From Paucisalibacillus algeriensis (lineage in GTDB: Bacteria > Bacillota > Bacilli > Bacillales > Amphibacillaceae), in contig NZ_CBYO010000020.1 of the NCBI RefSeq assembly GCF_000577245.1, positions 220,871 to 284,870 on the forward strand: 64,000 nt of DNA. The letters are read 5' to 3'. Position 1 is the first letter of the stretch, and every line of letters begins with the position of its first letter. Both the position numbers and the translations under genes were made by a program. Of this stretch, positions 1 to 8,630 are shown piece after piece. The notes beneath the pieces are model-generated. The model was not told the origin of the DNA, ran no database searches, and saw nothing but the letters and a program-made list of their open reading frames with translations.

Positions 1-366
1 TACTAGGGGTGAGGTGATTTTTTTAATAGATAGTGTATACAAAGTAAAAGGTGCTTTTGCACAATAGTAGGATTTTCATAATGTCGAGCTTTTCTACCTA
101 AAGCAGAATGATAAAAGAAGAACAGTTCTGTCCGTTTATAATAGCAACTTGTTCTTCTCTTTAAACAATAAAGAAGTTACTAATTAACAGGTACAATAAT
201 TCGCAATAAGGGTTGCTAACCATATCACCAATGTACTTTCCATAATGGGTTTTTTATCATCAAATTTATAATTATTGCTTTTTAGTGATGTGAAAATATT
301 ATCATATGCTTATTGAATATCTTCTGCTGTATGGTAAATTCTATAGCATAATACCGAGGTGAAATC
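1..366. other. Left-edge intergenic stretch, no gene recognised
   Basis: No convincing coding region is visible on either strand. A short open frame with a GTG start at 14 and a GAGG in front of it ends after 17 codons at a TAG (65-67). It is too short to assign and may be chance or the remnant of something to the left. The rest is AT-rich DNA leading into the ribosome site of the gene starting at 367. Confidence 0.4.
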
Positions 367-627
367 GTGAAATATACTTGTCCTTGCTGTGGTTATAAAA
401 CATTAGATGAAGAACCACCAAACACCTATGACATATGTGAAATTTGTTTTTGGGAAGATGATGGCTACCAATACAAATATCCTGATGAAACAGGTGCCAA
501 TTATGTTTCCTTTAGAGAAGCACAACAAAATTTTATTAAATTTGGAGCAAAAGGTAAAAAAAGTTTAAATTTTGTAAGACGTCCAAAAAAGTCAGATATG
601 AAAGACACTAATTGGAAACCTTTATAA
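367..627 (+). CDS. Small cysteine-rich CPCC-family protein
   Basis: An 86-residue protein that opens with CPCCG at residues 5-9 and has a second pair, CEICFW, at about 24-29. This CPxC/CxxC arrangement is typical of the small bacterial cysteine-rich CPCC family and would suit one zinc-ribbon-like metal site. The start is GTG at 367, with GAGGTG at 356-361 as ribosome site. The C-terminal half is basic (KKSLNF, RRPKK). The function of the family is not established. In other genomes such genes often lie in accessory or toxin-immunity-like loci, but nothing here proves that. It stands alone, with no partner in the same direction. Confidence 0.75.
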   Translation: MKYTCPCCGYKTLDEEPPNTYDICEICFWEDDGYQYKYPDETGANYVSFREAQQNFIKFGAKGKKSLNFVRRPKKSDMKDTNWKPL

Positions 628-974
628 ATGTATAAAGTTCTTCTTGTTTAACTTCGGGTGCTTTACTTCCAGAAGGGAGTAGCACCTATTACTAAACTAT
701 CTGGGCAGTTTAGTGCAAGAAAAGCTATTAATCTCTTCTTTAACTAAAAACATAGGTTTTTACAATGGAAATACCAGGGTAATTTGTATAGTATTTTAGC
801 AATTACAACAGTTATAGTCGCTTTGCCAAAACTTTACTATTTTCATTGTCAAAAGCACAAAACGATGTATATCAATAAAAAAGCAAGTGAATTAATATGC
901 TAATTCACTTGCTAAATGCATTGTTTATTCTTGTTTTGACCTCACAGCGGAACCGAGAAAATACGGGTGGCTTT
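628..974. other. Intergenic stretch between convergent genes
   Basis: About 350 bases lie between the end of the CPCC gene and the end of the amidohydrolase gene. The only clear structure is the terminator-like inverted repeat at 876-913, described separately. No coding region with a ribosome site was recognised in the remainder. Confidence 0.5.
876..913 (-). terminator. Rho-independent terminator of the amidohydrolase gene
   Basis: A perfect 13-bp inverted repeat (AGCAAGTGAATTA and its complement, 882-894 and 901-913) with a 6-nt loop. On the minus strand it is followed by six T residues. It lies about 60 nt beyond the stop of the minus-strand amidohydrolase. Confidence 0.85.
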
Positions 975-2216
975 TTATAATAGGTTCTTCTCCACTCTTC
1001 CATTCTTTATAACGACTTGGATATTATCATTATCCGCAAGAGAGTAAATATCCTCTAATGGATTTCCTTTTACCACTACGATGTCTGCAAGTTTACCCTG
1101 TTCAAGTGTTCCAACTTTATCTTCCCAACCTAAACATTCAGCTGCAGTTTTGGTGGAAGCGACAATCGTATCCATTGGTGACATGCCTGCATCTTTCATT
1201 AATCCAAGTTCACGTAGATTGGTACCGTGCTTCATAACGCCAGCGTCTGTACCCATCGCGATTTTTACACCGGCTTTATAGGCTTTGGTGAAACTTGCTT
1301 TATGTTGCTCGATAACTTCCCTGGATTTCTTTACTGCACTATCAGGCATTCCTACTTCAGCGGCATTTTCTAATACGGCAACAGGTGCTAATAACGTTGG
1401 TACCAAATATGTCCCATTCTCTAGCATAAGTTCGATGGCCTCATCATCTAAAAAGATACCATGCTCGATGGAATGGACTCCTGCTCTTATCGCATTTTTA
1501 ATGCCTTCAGCTCCTTGAGCATGGGCCATGACCTTTACCCCTTTACGGAAACGCCCTTCTTCTACAATTACTTTTAATTCCTCTAGTGAAAACTGGGTGA
1601 ATTCCGGGTGGTCGGTGGCACTTAATACGCCTCCAGTGGCATGTACTTTAATGACTTCTGCACCGGCACGTAACATTTCGCGTGTCTTTTTACGGACTTC
1701 TTCCACACCATCACATTTTCCACTTGGCATGCCCGGATAGTCTGAAGGTAAAAGATCCACTGTATTCCCTGATACGGTGTAACCATCACCGTGACCTCCT
1801 GTAATCGTAAGGGCATTGATGCTAAGTTGTAAACGTGGACCGGGAATCAAACCCTCTTCCACAGCTTTTTTTACCCCAAGGTCCGTGCCAAGTGCATCTC
1901 TAACCGACGTAATACCAGCATGTAATGTGTTTTTTAGGTAATTTGCAGCCTGGTAATACATGAATGAAAATGGTGTAGCGAGCCGCTCAGAAAGTGGTGC
2001 ATATTCCATCATCATATGGACATGTGTATCAATCAGCCCTGGTAGAACGGTACCGCCTGCTGCATCAACAATAACCTCATCCCCAGTTGGTGAGTAGCCA
2101 GTTTCCGGACCGACATATACAATGCGCTCGTCCTCTGTGACAACAACTTGGCCCTTCTTTGCTTCTCCGCCATTACCATCAATTAATAGTCCATTTTTAA
2201 TTAGTTGTTTACCCAT
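975..2216 (-). CDS. Amidohydrolase-family metal-dependent hydrolase (imidazolonepropionase/prolidase-like)
   Basis: A 413-residue protein of the amidohydrolase superfamily, which hydrolyses C-N bonds in small cyclic or peptide-like substrates with a metal centre in a TIM barrel. The metal ligands are visible in order: HVH at 65-67 after GLIDT, Lys190 in VIKVHATGG as the probable carboxylated bridge, His232 in MAHAQG, His252 in SIEHGIF and Asp324 in GTDAG. The N- and C-terminal beta-sandwich is also present. No signal peptide, so it is cytoplasmic. GGGGGA stands 6-7 nt before the ATG. It is followed upstream on the same strand by a permease (2267-3436) only 50 nt away, so the two probably form a transport-and-hydrolysis operon. 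The substrate cannot be read from the sequence; dipeptides or amidated metabolites are reasonable guesses. Confidence 0.85.
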   Translation of the reverse strand: MGKQLIKNGLLIDGNGGEAKKGQVVVTEDERIVYVGPETGYSPTGDEVIVDAAGGTVLPGLIDTHVHMMMEYAPLSERLATPFSFMYYQAANYLKNTLHAGITSVRDALGTDLGVKKAVEEGLIPGPRLQLSINALTITGGHGDGYTVSGNTVDLLPSDYPGMPSGKCDGVEEVRKKTREMLRAGAEVIKVHATGGVLSATDHPEFTQFSLEELKVIVEEGRFRKGVKVMAHAQGAEGIKNAIRAGVHSIEHGIFLDDEAIELMLENGTYLVPTLLAPVAVLENAAEVGMPDSAVKKSREVIEQHKASFTKAYKAGVKIAMGTDAGVMKHGTNLRELGLMKDAGMSPMDTIVASTKTAAECLGWEDKVGTLEQGKLADIVVVKGNPLEDIYSLADNDNIQVVIKNGRVEKNLL

Positions 2217-2266
2217 GATTATTCCCCCATTTTGGTTTATTGTAGTTTTGTATTAATTCGCTTTAA

Positions 2267-3436
2267 TTACAGTGTCTGTACTAAAACACCGGCGATGATA
2301 ACCGATACGATGGTCACCGTTGTAAAACCACCGATAAGCATTGGTGCCAGTAACTCATTAAAAATCAATTTTTCCTCTTGTTTATTTCGACCGATACTTC
2401 TGGAAACTTCCTCACAAAGAATATAGTCTCCAGGAAATCCAAATAATGCCGTTAGGGCAACTGGCATACCTTTATAAGGGTGCCATTTTACTAATTTTGA
2501 AGTGATATATCCGCCGATAGACAGTCCAATCGTCCCAATGACTAGAATAGTGACAACACTTGGCAAGTTGCTTAATGCATCTTGAGGTGTTACTCCTGCC
2601 ATCGTTCCCATAACTACAAAGATAATGCCAATCATAGTTAGGGAGAATGAGTTCGACTTTTCTAGTACTTTAGGTTCAAATAGACGAAGCTTAAGACCGA
2701 CGATTCCGATAGCCAAACACCATAGACTATAATGGATTGGCGTTACCTCTCCAAGCGCAACCCCTATAGCAGCACCAACAAAAACAAAGAATAATTTCAA
2801 TGTCATACTAGCTTTAACTGGATTCGACTCGGATTCTTCCGATGACTTACCGTTGAGTTCTTCATCCGTTGCCATCGGTACGAAGGTGCCATTATCGATA
2901 TCCTTTTGCAGTTTTAAAGCGTATCTCCTCATAAAATTCAGCGCTATCGGCATCCCGAGGACACCTTGAAATGCTACAACTAATGCTGGGACGACAATAA
3001 GACTGGATAAGCCTATTTCAGCCAGCTTTTCTGATGTAACCAATAACGCAATAATTCCACCACTGATCGGGCCAACACCCGCAACAGCCGTCGGGTAGTC
3101 AAAAATAAGTGTTACAAACGTTAAAATTAAAATACATGATACAAGTAAGCCACCCAAAGAAATAAGTACTGCTTTGATTTGACTTTTCAACAAAGAAAAC
3201 GGAATCATGGTACCCATATGTAAAATAGCGGGTCCAATAAGAATTGCCCCTAATGCTGCAAATTGAGACTTGTCTAAGATGTCCTCTGGTAGTAAGCCTG
3301 TCCAACCAACAATCATGAAACCTACCATTGCAGTGAGTAGCATTGGGATCCTTGCTCTGGATTTAATAGAAAGCCATTCCCCCAATGCAATAAATGCAAA
3401 AATAACTACAGTTGCGACAAGCGGATTATTTAGCAT
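2267..3436 (-). CDS. Multi-pass membrane protein, probable secondary transporter
   Basis: A 389-residue, very hydrophobic protein with about ten or eleven predicted membrane spans. A charged cytoplasmic-type loop lies in the middle (about 175-215, rich in D, E, S and K). Motifs such as HMGTM (about 73-77) and GPISGGIIALL (about 121-131) recur in an uncharacterised Firmicutes membrane family with the look of a two-repeat ion-coupled carrier, but I cannot name the family with certainty. A strong GAGGAGGT ribosome site precedes the ATG. It is the first gene of a two-gene unit with the downstream amidohydrolase, which suggests that it imports that enzyme's substrate or exports its product. Confidence 0.7.
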   Translation of the reverse strand: MLNNPLVATVVIFAFIALGEWLSIKSRARIPMLLTAMVGFMIVGWTGLLPEDILDKSQFAALGAILIGPAILHMGTMIPFSLLKSQIKAVLISLGGLLVSCILILTFVTLIFDYPTAVAGVGPISGGIIALLVTSEKLAEIGLSSLIVVPALVVAFQGVLGMPIALNFMRRYALKLQKDIDNGTFVPMATDEELNGKSSEESESNPVKASMTLKLFFVFVGAAIGVALGEVTPIHYSLWCLAIGIVGLKLRLFEPKVLEKSNSFSLTMIGIIFVVMGTMAGVTPQDALSNLPSVVTILVIGTIGLSIGGYITSKLVKWHPYKGMPVALTALFGFPGDYILCEEVSRSIGRNKQEEKLIFNELLAPMLIGGFTTVTIVSVIIAGVLVQTL

Positions 3437-4059
3437 AAAGTACCTCCTCTTTAGGTGTTATAATAATAAATTTTTATAACTATAACATGTTGAAAACAAC
3501 CTGTCTACATACTTTTCTTAATTGTCTAATAAATATCATTAATATGAAAACGCATACTATATTGATAAATAAGCATTCTGGTGAATGGAAAAAAATTTTC
3601 AGAAAGAGAGAATGGGTGATTTCCGGTCAAAGCGATTGAGAATCAATGTGGTATGATGTGAAGAAATTAAAAAGGGTCGGAATATTATTGACTATAGCAA
3701 ATAATTGATTTAATATTCATAAATAAATAGTAATATAGGCCTATAAAATGTTCAGAAAGAACTTTATAACCATGAGAGGTGAATGTGAAAAAAGAATAGC
3801 ATTCGGTTTAAGATTATGAATAAATACACTACCCTCAGCGAAGAAGAGCAACAGGATAAAGTTAATAATATTCTTATCGAAGTCAAAAAGGGAACCATTC
3901 TCCTCAGATAAGGAGATGTTCCCCGTAAATATTTTCTATGAAATGGAGTATTTTTTACAAAGTTACCCATTTATAAACTTGCCTTTTTTACTTTTAATCT
4001 TAGTATAAAAGGTAAATTCTAGATCGTCATTGACTTAAATCAATAAAGTATAGTAGTGA
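3437..4059. other. Long intergenic region with a possible broken small gene
   Basis: More than 600 AT-rich bases without a confident gene. On the plus strand an ATG at 3816 opens a 31-codon frame (MNKYTTLSEEEQQDKVN...) ending at 3911. A second frame, shifted by one base, continues from about 3890 with FPVNIFYEMEYFLQSYPFI. Together they could be a small gene carrying one frameshift, but there is no good ribosome site and I do not recognise the product. Confidence 0.25.
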
Positions 4060-4650
4060 TTAATCTGTTAGTCTCTCAACCTTAATAATCGTATTGGTTG
4101 CATCCAAATAAGTGAATCGATACTTCTCTCCTGCATATATTAGGAAACTCTCCCAATGGAGTGACATTTCACCTTCTTCGGTATCAATCAGTGCACCAGG
4201 TCCGGTATGATATCCACCTCTATAGACATCCGTAACGAGCAATTCCTTGACCTGCCATTCACCATTGGAATAATCCGCTAAATCGGAAATCCCCTTTGTT
4301 GTTTCACTAACACTAAATTTTACTAGAAATATGGTAATAATTAGCGTAATGATTCCAACAAATGTGAATGTAATGACCGATGATTTTTTGACCCTCTGTG
4401 GATTAAAGATGGTTATCACAAAGCAAAGATATAGAAAAAAAGAACAAAGGATTAAAGCGGCGGTATACAAAAAAGAGGTCCCAATGAAGTTTAGCACAAA
4501 CGCTGTAAAGAGATCGCCCACAAAGAAATTGTAAGCTAAAAAAATGCTTCCGACTAATACCGTAATAACAGCAATGATTAAAAAACGAAAAATGATTCTT
4601 TCTCGTATTTTGTTCTTTTTTTCGTTTGCTTTATTTGGTTTCTTCCTCAT
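4060..4650 (-). CDS. Small two-span membrane protein of unknown function
   Basis: The likely start is the second ATG (4650), because GGGAGG sits 6-7 nt before it; the first in-frame ATG at 4656 overlaps that ribosome site. The product has about 196 residues: a short basic N-terminus (RKKPNKANEKKNK), three hydrophobic segments at about 23-45, 53-80 and 90-112, and an extracytoplasmic C-terminal domain of about 80 residues containing GGYHTGPGALIDTEEGEMS. I recognise no family. It stands alone on the minus strand between a long gap and a divergent GGDEF gene. Confidence 0.6.
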   Translation of the reverse strand: MRKKPNKANEKKNKIRERIIFRFLIIAVITVLVGSIFLAYNFFVGDLFTAFVLNFIGTSFLYTAALILCSFFLYLCFVITIFNPQRVKKSSVITFTFVGIITLIITIFLVKFSVSETTKGISDLADYSNGEWQVKELLVTDVYRGGYHTGPGALIDTEEGEMSLHWESFLIYAGEKYRFTYLDATNTIIKVERLTD

Positions 4651-4884
4651 AAACATCCTCCCTCATTCTTTTTTCGGTATGGTCCATTATCACTCGATAA
4701 GTTTTATTATCTTACGATTGAAAGTCATAAGAGGTTTCAAAGAAGGAAATTGGTGCTACTAAAAATATATAATTACCATGAATTGTTATAACTTTACAAA
4801 CAATATGATTCTAGCATACGTTATAATAAAATAAAAAGTAAGACTATTTTAATTGTACATTCACAGATGGGAAAAGGAACAGCT

Positions 4885-5856
4885 ATGATTAATAATGAAT
4901 TAATACATCGAAGGAATGCAATATTAGTAAGTATAGCAAGTGTTTTTTATGTCATTCATATAACGATTAATAGTTTCATAGAGGGATTATCAAGTATCTT
5001 TCCGCCAGCTTTTTTGTTTGCAGGATTTTGCTTAACCCTCATACTATTGCTTCATAAAAAAGTAAACCCAACGCTTACAATGTATGTATTGGTAAGCTTT
5101 ATGTATATCTATTTCTATTTTCTGCTAACTGATTCACCTTATTTCGTAAATTATCTATTTATGTGGTTAGGTCTTCCATTAAGTGCTATCTATCAAAATA
5201 TGCGTGTAGTAATGCTTGCGGGTATGGCTTCCATTATTCTTACTTTTTATTCTTTCTTCTACCTTCATAATGAAATTTTTCCGAATGTAGGAAAGGAAGA
5301 TTTTGTTTATCTGGTCTTGTTTGGCCTGTTTATTACAGTCTTTCTATTAATTTTCATTCATAAGGTAAGACTTGCAAACGGAAAGCTTCAGGAAATCGCT
5401 TATCGGGATCCTTTGACAGGGGCGGCGAATAGGTTATTACTAAAGGAGAAGTTCAAACTTATTAAAGATACAAACATTTCATCTATTGCACTGCTATTCA
5501 TTGATCTAAATGGGTTTAAAAGAGTAAATGATACCTATGGACATGAAGTCGGCGATCAATTATTGGAGATGGTTGTATCAAGGATAAAAGGTGTGCTTAG
5601 AGGGACAGATTTACTTTGTCGATTAGGTGGCGATGAATTTGTAATTTTATTGTCTAATATTAATCGACCCGTTCCAGGAAGTATAGCAGAACGAATTCAA
5701 CATGCACTGAAAGAGCCAATGGAAAAGAATCAACAAAAAATATACGTTTCAGCAAGTATTGGATGGTCCTACACAACAGATGTAGCACAAGCAGATTTAG
5801 ATACTATGATTAGAGAAGCGGACAATGCCATGTATAGGGCAAAGGGAAGTAATTAA
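4885..5856 (+). CDS. Membrane-bound diguanylate cyclase (GGDEF protein)
   Basis: The product makes the second messenger c-di-GMP from two GTP. The N-terminal half (about residues 10-165) holds about six membrane spans and probably acts as a sensor. The C-terminal GGDEF domain (about 170-320) contains DPLTGAANR, FIDLNGFKRVND and an intact GGDEF at about 248-252. An RGTD inhibitory I-site lies exactly five residues before GGDEF, so product inhibition is expected. I prefer the ATG at 4885 over the in-frame ATG at 4867, because AAAAGGA (4872-4878) has correct spacing only for the former. No EAL domain and no partner gene are present. Confidence 0.88.
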   Translation: MINNELIHRRNAILVSIASVFYVIHITINSFIEGLSSIFPPAFLFAGFCLTLILLLHKKVNPTLTMYVLVSFMYIYFYFLLTDSPYFVNYLFMWLGLPLSAIYQNMRVVMLAGMASIILTFYSFFYLHNEIFPNVGKEDFVYLVLFGLFITVFLLIFIHKVRLANGKLQEIAYRDPLTGAANRLLLKEKFKLIKDTNISSIALLFIDLNGFKRVNDTYGHEVGDQLLEMVVSRIKGVLRGTDLLCRLGGDEFVILLSNINRPVPGSIAERIQHALKEPMEKNQQKIYVSASIGWSYTTDVAQADLDTMIREADNAMYRAKGSN

Positions 5857-5900
5857 ATTGGCTTTGAAATTTTACTGCTTTTAGACAAAGATAATAACAA

Positions 5901-5937
5901 CTGCTGACAAACCCTTTTATTTCAGGGTTGTCAGCAG
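5901..5937. terminator. Bidirectional terminator-like hairpin
   Basis: CTGCTGACAAACCC and GGGTTGTCAGCAG form a stem with one bulged A and a short loop, placed between the convergent GGDEF and VOC genes. There is no strong T-run on either side, so the efficiency is uncertain. Confidence 0.6.
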
Positions 5938-6049
5938 TCTAAAACTACCAACTATTTTACAGAAGAATCAAATTCCACTGAAGAACAGACCCTAAATAAT
6001 TTTTAATTCTACTTATTTAGTCGGGTATTCATTAAAGAGGTTAGATCCA

Positions 6050-6475
6050 TTAACCATTTAAATCATTTCTCTGCATTTCCCTTACTTGTTCCGAATGGAA
6101 AGGGGAACCTTCAACTTCATTCACTACACTAAATGGGTTACCATCTAAATCAAAAAAGTCAAAGAATTTCATGTCACCAAAAGTATCGATATCGGTAGTT
6201 AGTATACCGTTATTTTTAAAGTGTTGATGTGCAGTTTCAATATCATCAACGACGAAATTAAAATAGGAATTCTTCTGGTCTCCCTTGATAATAAACTCAG
6301 TAGGCTGTGGGTCTACGACTTTTACCAATGCTAATTGTGCTGAACCAGTTGGAAAGTAAAAGCCAGCACCATCTTCCCATCTATCAATTTTTTTAACACC
6401 TAGTAACTTTTCATACCAATCAATCGATTTTTCAATATCTGTTACTGGAATAAATATACTGCCAATTTTAAACAT
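6050..6475 (-). CDS. VOC-superfamily (glyoxalase/bleomycin-resistance-like) protein
   Basis: A 141-residue single-domain protein with the paired beta-alpha-beta-beta-beta units of the vicinal oxygen chelate fold. The N-terminal FIPVTDIEKSIDWYEKLLG is the classic first half, and FFDLDGNPFSVVNE (about 107-120) the closing strand. Members bind a metal and act as dioxygenases, isomerases, glutathione or bacillithiol transferases, or drug-binding proteins. The substrate cannot be read here. AAGGAGG stands 7 nt before the ATG. It is divergent from the sigma factor at 6574, about 100 nt apart, so the two may share control. Confidence 0.8.
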   Translation of the reverse strand: MFKIGSIFIPVTDIEKSIDWYEKLLGVKKIDRWEDGAGFYFPTGSAQLALVKVVDPQPTEFIIKGDQKNSYFNFVVDDIETAHQHFKNNGILTTDIDTFGDMKFFDFFDLDGNPFSVVNEVEGSPFHSEQVREMQRNDLNG

Positions 6476-6573
6476 AATTTTCCTCCTTCAAATGAAATTC
6501 TTATGTATAACGTATATAATGGTGTAAAAGTTACATAAAAATAAAAATAAAAATTAAGTAAAAGGTGCAAAGT

Positions 6574-7218
6574 ATGGTTTTTGAAAATTTAGACTATGAG
6601 ATAAATAAACTATATAAATATTGTTTAAAGTTATCAAGGTCTCCTTGGTTGGCTGAAGATTTAGTACAGGAAACGATGCTAAAGGTTTATAACTTAAAAC
6701 ATGCAGAGCCAAATAGAGAGTTTACATTCTCTTTTCTGTGCACTGTGGCTAAAAACCTTTTTATTGATGAGAAAAGAAAAAATAAAGAAAGTATTCATTT
6801 TAATGAGGACTTATATCGTGTGGATGGTGATTCTATAGAATATTATAGTTTAATTGAAATCTTACTTACCACCTTACCTTTAAAACAATCTATGCTTATT
6901 ACCTTGAAGGATGTATTCGGGTATTCTTCAAAAGAAATAGCAGCAATGTTAAGGGTAAGTAATGAATCAATTAAGACTGCACTTCATCGTTCTAGGAAGA
7001 AACTTAAATCAATCAATGATATGGATAGGAAGGTTCTTATTCCTAATCAAGAGATTATTTTAGCATTAACAAGAGCAATACAAGAATCGAACCCTATGAA
7101 AATATTTTTTTATTATCGACTATTAGAATCACAAAATTTTAAAATAAGAAGAAGTTTTGAGCAATCCGTATTCCATATTATAGACCCAGATGGAAATATA
7201 TTAGAAGTGACATCTTAG
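6574..7218 (+). CDS. ECF-type sigma-70 factor with a VOC-like C-terminal tail
   Basis: RNA polymerase sigma factor of about 214 residues. Region 2 is seen in LYKYCLKLSRSPWLAEDLVQ followed by ETMLKVY, and region 4 in the helix-turn-helix around YSSKEIAAMLRVSNESIKTALHRSRKKL. The start is set at ATG 6574 because AAAGGTG (6561-6567) has proper spacing there; the upstream in-frame GTG (6565) lies inside that ribosome site. After region 4 about 65 extra residues remain, ending in IIDPDGNILEVTS, which resembles the last strand of VOC proteins. No anti-sigma gene adjoins it. The neighbours are a divergent VOC gene and a downstream SnoaL-like gene, so control by a small-molecule-binding partner or by its own tail is possible. 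Confidence 0.8.
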   Translation: MVFENLDYEINKLYKYCLKLSRSPWLAEDLVQETMLKVYNLKHAEPNREFTFSFLCTVAKNLFIDEKRKNKESIHFNEDLYRVDGDSIEYYSLIEILLTTLPLKQSMLITLKDVFGYSSKEIAAMLRVSNESIKTALHRSRKKLKSINDMDRKVLIPNQEIILALTRAIQESNPMKIFFYYRLLESQNFKIRRSFEQSVFHIIDPDGNILEVTS

Positions 7219-7331
7219 TAATTTTCAACTTAACTTACAATTAACTATAAGTGCATAAACATTGACACGAAATGTATAAAATAATTTTAAACCAGAATGA
7301 CCCCTGAAATTGACATGAGAGGATGGTTAAA

Positions 7332-7730
7332 ATGAATACCGATCAAAAAGTTTACACGAGCCTCACCCAAAAAGAGAAAGCTATATCATTTCTAAAACTT
7401 GTAGCTTCGGGGAACGTTCATGAAGCATATCAACGTTATATAGGACCTAATTTTTTTCACCACAATCCATTTTTTCCTGGTGATAGAGAAGCACTCATGC
7501 TAGCGATGGAGGAGGATGCAGCCAATAATCCTCATAAAGTTCTTGAGGTCAAGATCGCTATCGAGGAGAAAGAGATTGTTACGATTTACTCTCATGTGAA
7601 GCAGAATCCTGAGGATCTTGGGGTCGCTGTTGTCCATATCTTCCGTTTCCAAGATGAACAAATTGTTGAACTATGGGATGTAGGTCAATCTATACCAGAA
7701 GATTCCCTTAATGAAAATGGTATGTTTTAA
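7332..7730 (+). CDS. SnoaL-like / NTF2-fold protein
   Basis: About 132 residues with the pattern of SnoaL-like polyketide-cyclase-type proteins: KAISFLKLVASGNVHEAYQRYI near the start forms the first helices, then HHNPFFPGDREAL, and the closing strands with VAVVHIFRFQDEQIVELWDVGQ. Proteins of this kind bind small hydrophobic ligands, and few have a known reaction. ATG 7332 is preferred because GAGAGG (7317-7322) lies 9 nt upstream; the in-frame ATG at 7323 has no space for a ribosome site. It follows the sigma factor by about 110 nt on the same strand. Confidence 0.78.
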   Translation: MNTDQKVYTSLTQKEKAISFLKLVASGNVHEAYQRYIGPNFFHHNPFFPGDREALMLAMEEDAANNPHKVLEVKIAIEEKEIVTIYSHVKQNPEDLGVAVVHIFRFQDEQIVELWDVGQSIPEDSLNENGMF

Positions 7731-7755
7731 CAATCTAGTAAAAATGTTGGAATGT

Positions 7756-7796
7756 AAAAAAGCATCTTACATCTTTAACGATGGAAGATGCTTTTT
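7756..7796. terminator. Bidirectional terminator between convergent genes
   Basis: AAAAAAGCATCTT pairs with AAGATGCTTTTT around a loop of about 16 nt. T-runs are available in both directions. It serves the SnoaL-like gene and overlaps the stop of the minus-strand membrane protein. Confidence 0.75.
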
Positions 7797-8502
7797 AACT
7801 GTTTTTTCTTTTACCCTGATAAGCTCTCGTAGTAAGAAGAGCTACAATTAAAATAAATTCACCTATATTACTTAACGCACCTGTATGAAAAATATGAATC
7901 ATAGGTACAATACCCATCAGTAAAACGCCCGTAAAATACCATGGCCATTTTTGCTTCCACCAAACCAAAATGGACGTAATTAATAATGTAATTGATACTC
8001 CTATGATCATGATAGGATATGCATCACCGACTTTTTTATAGCTTAAGACATCATAAACCCAAGTAGGTTTTAAGGTGATATCCCAAGTAACTGTAATTAT
8101 CTCTATAATTATCAAGCCTAATGTAAATGCTAGTACAAGCCCTAGAACGAGTTTTCGTTTCGCCCATTGTACATTTGCGTTTATTAAAAAGTGCCAGGCC
8201 AACAGAATGAGTAAAGGGGTAACAAGGGCATGCAACCAATATCGAGCTTCATTGAGCCCTCGAAGTAACTCCCCTTCTCCTATGTATTTTCCAAGTGCTA
8301 AGATTCCGTTATCATAGGTTAGAGCTAGAATAACAATTAGTAGTATATTTCCGATGCTATACCAACTATGTTGCATAGCTGTACGGATGCCGAGCAGAAA
8401 AAGAATTACGTAAGCTATGGTAAGCAATACATAGATAATGGGGTCCATAATCCATTGCCCTCCTTCCTTACTATTATCCCCAATTAAAGAAAACTGAGCC
8501 AT
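7795..8502 (-). CDS. Seven-span membrane protein of unknown function
   Basis: Up to 235 residues, almost entirely hydrophobic, with about seven predicted spans separated by short loops (VQWAKRK, VWWKQKWPW). The frame opens at 8502 (MAQFSL). A later ATG at 8448 (MDPIIYVLL) has a strong GGAAGGAGGG about 9 nt upstream and begins right at the first membrane span, so it is the better start and gives about 217 residues. No transport or enzyme motif is recognised. It is flanked by convergent and divergent genes, so it is monocistronic. Confidence 0.6.
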   Translation of the reverse strand: MAQFSLIGDNSKEGGQWIMDPIIYVLLTIAYVILFLLGIRTAMQHSWYSIGNILLIVILALTYDNGILALGKYIGEGELLRGLNEARYWLHALVTPLLILLAWHFLINANVQWAKRKLVLGLVLAFTLGLIIIEIITVTWDITLKPTWVYDVLSYKKVGDAYPIMIIGVSITLLITSILVWWKQKWPWYFTGVLLMGIVPMIHIFHTGALSNIGEFILIVALLTTRAYQGKRKNS

Positions 8503-8630
8503 GGGTCAAGTCCTCTGGCTCATTAAGCGGAGGCACCTGTCCCCATTTTTTGTAGTCATGATTGAGTACTTATAGGTCCCTTCTAATCATATTCTTATAA
8601 AAGAAAACGATAAGAAGGAGGTCAAATTAA

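Noticed and set aside
8531..8550. GCACCTGTCCCCAT, with a similar GCATCTGTCCCCAT near 25348, considered as a dispersed repeat
   Set aside because: Only about 14 bases are shared in two places, too little to call a repeat family from this window alone.
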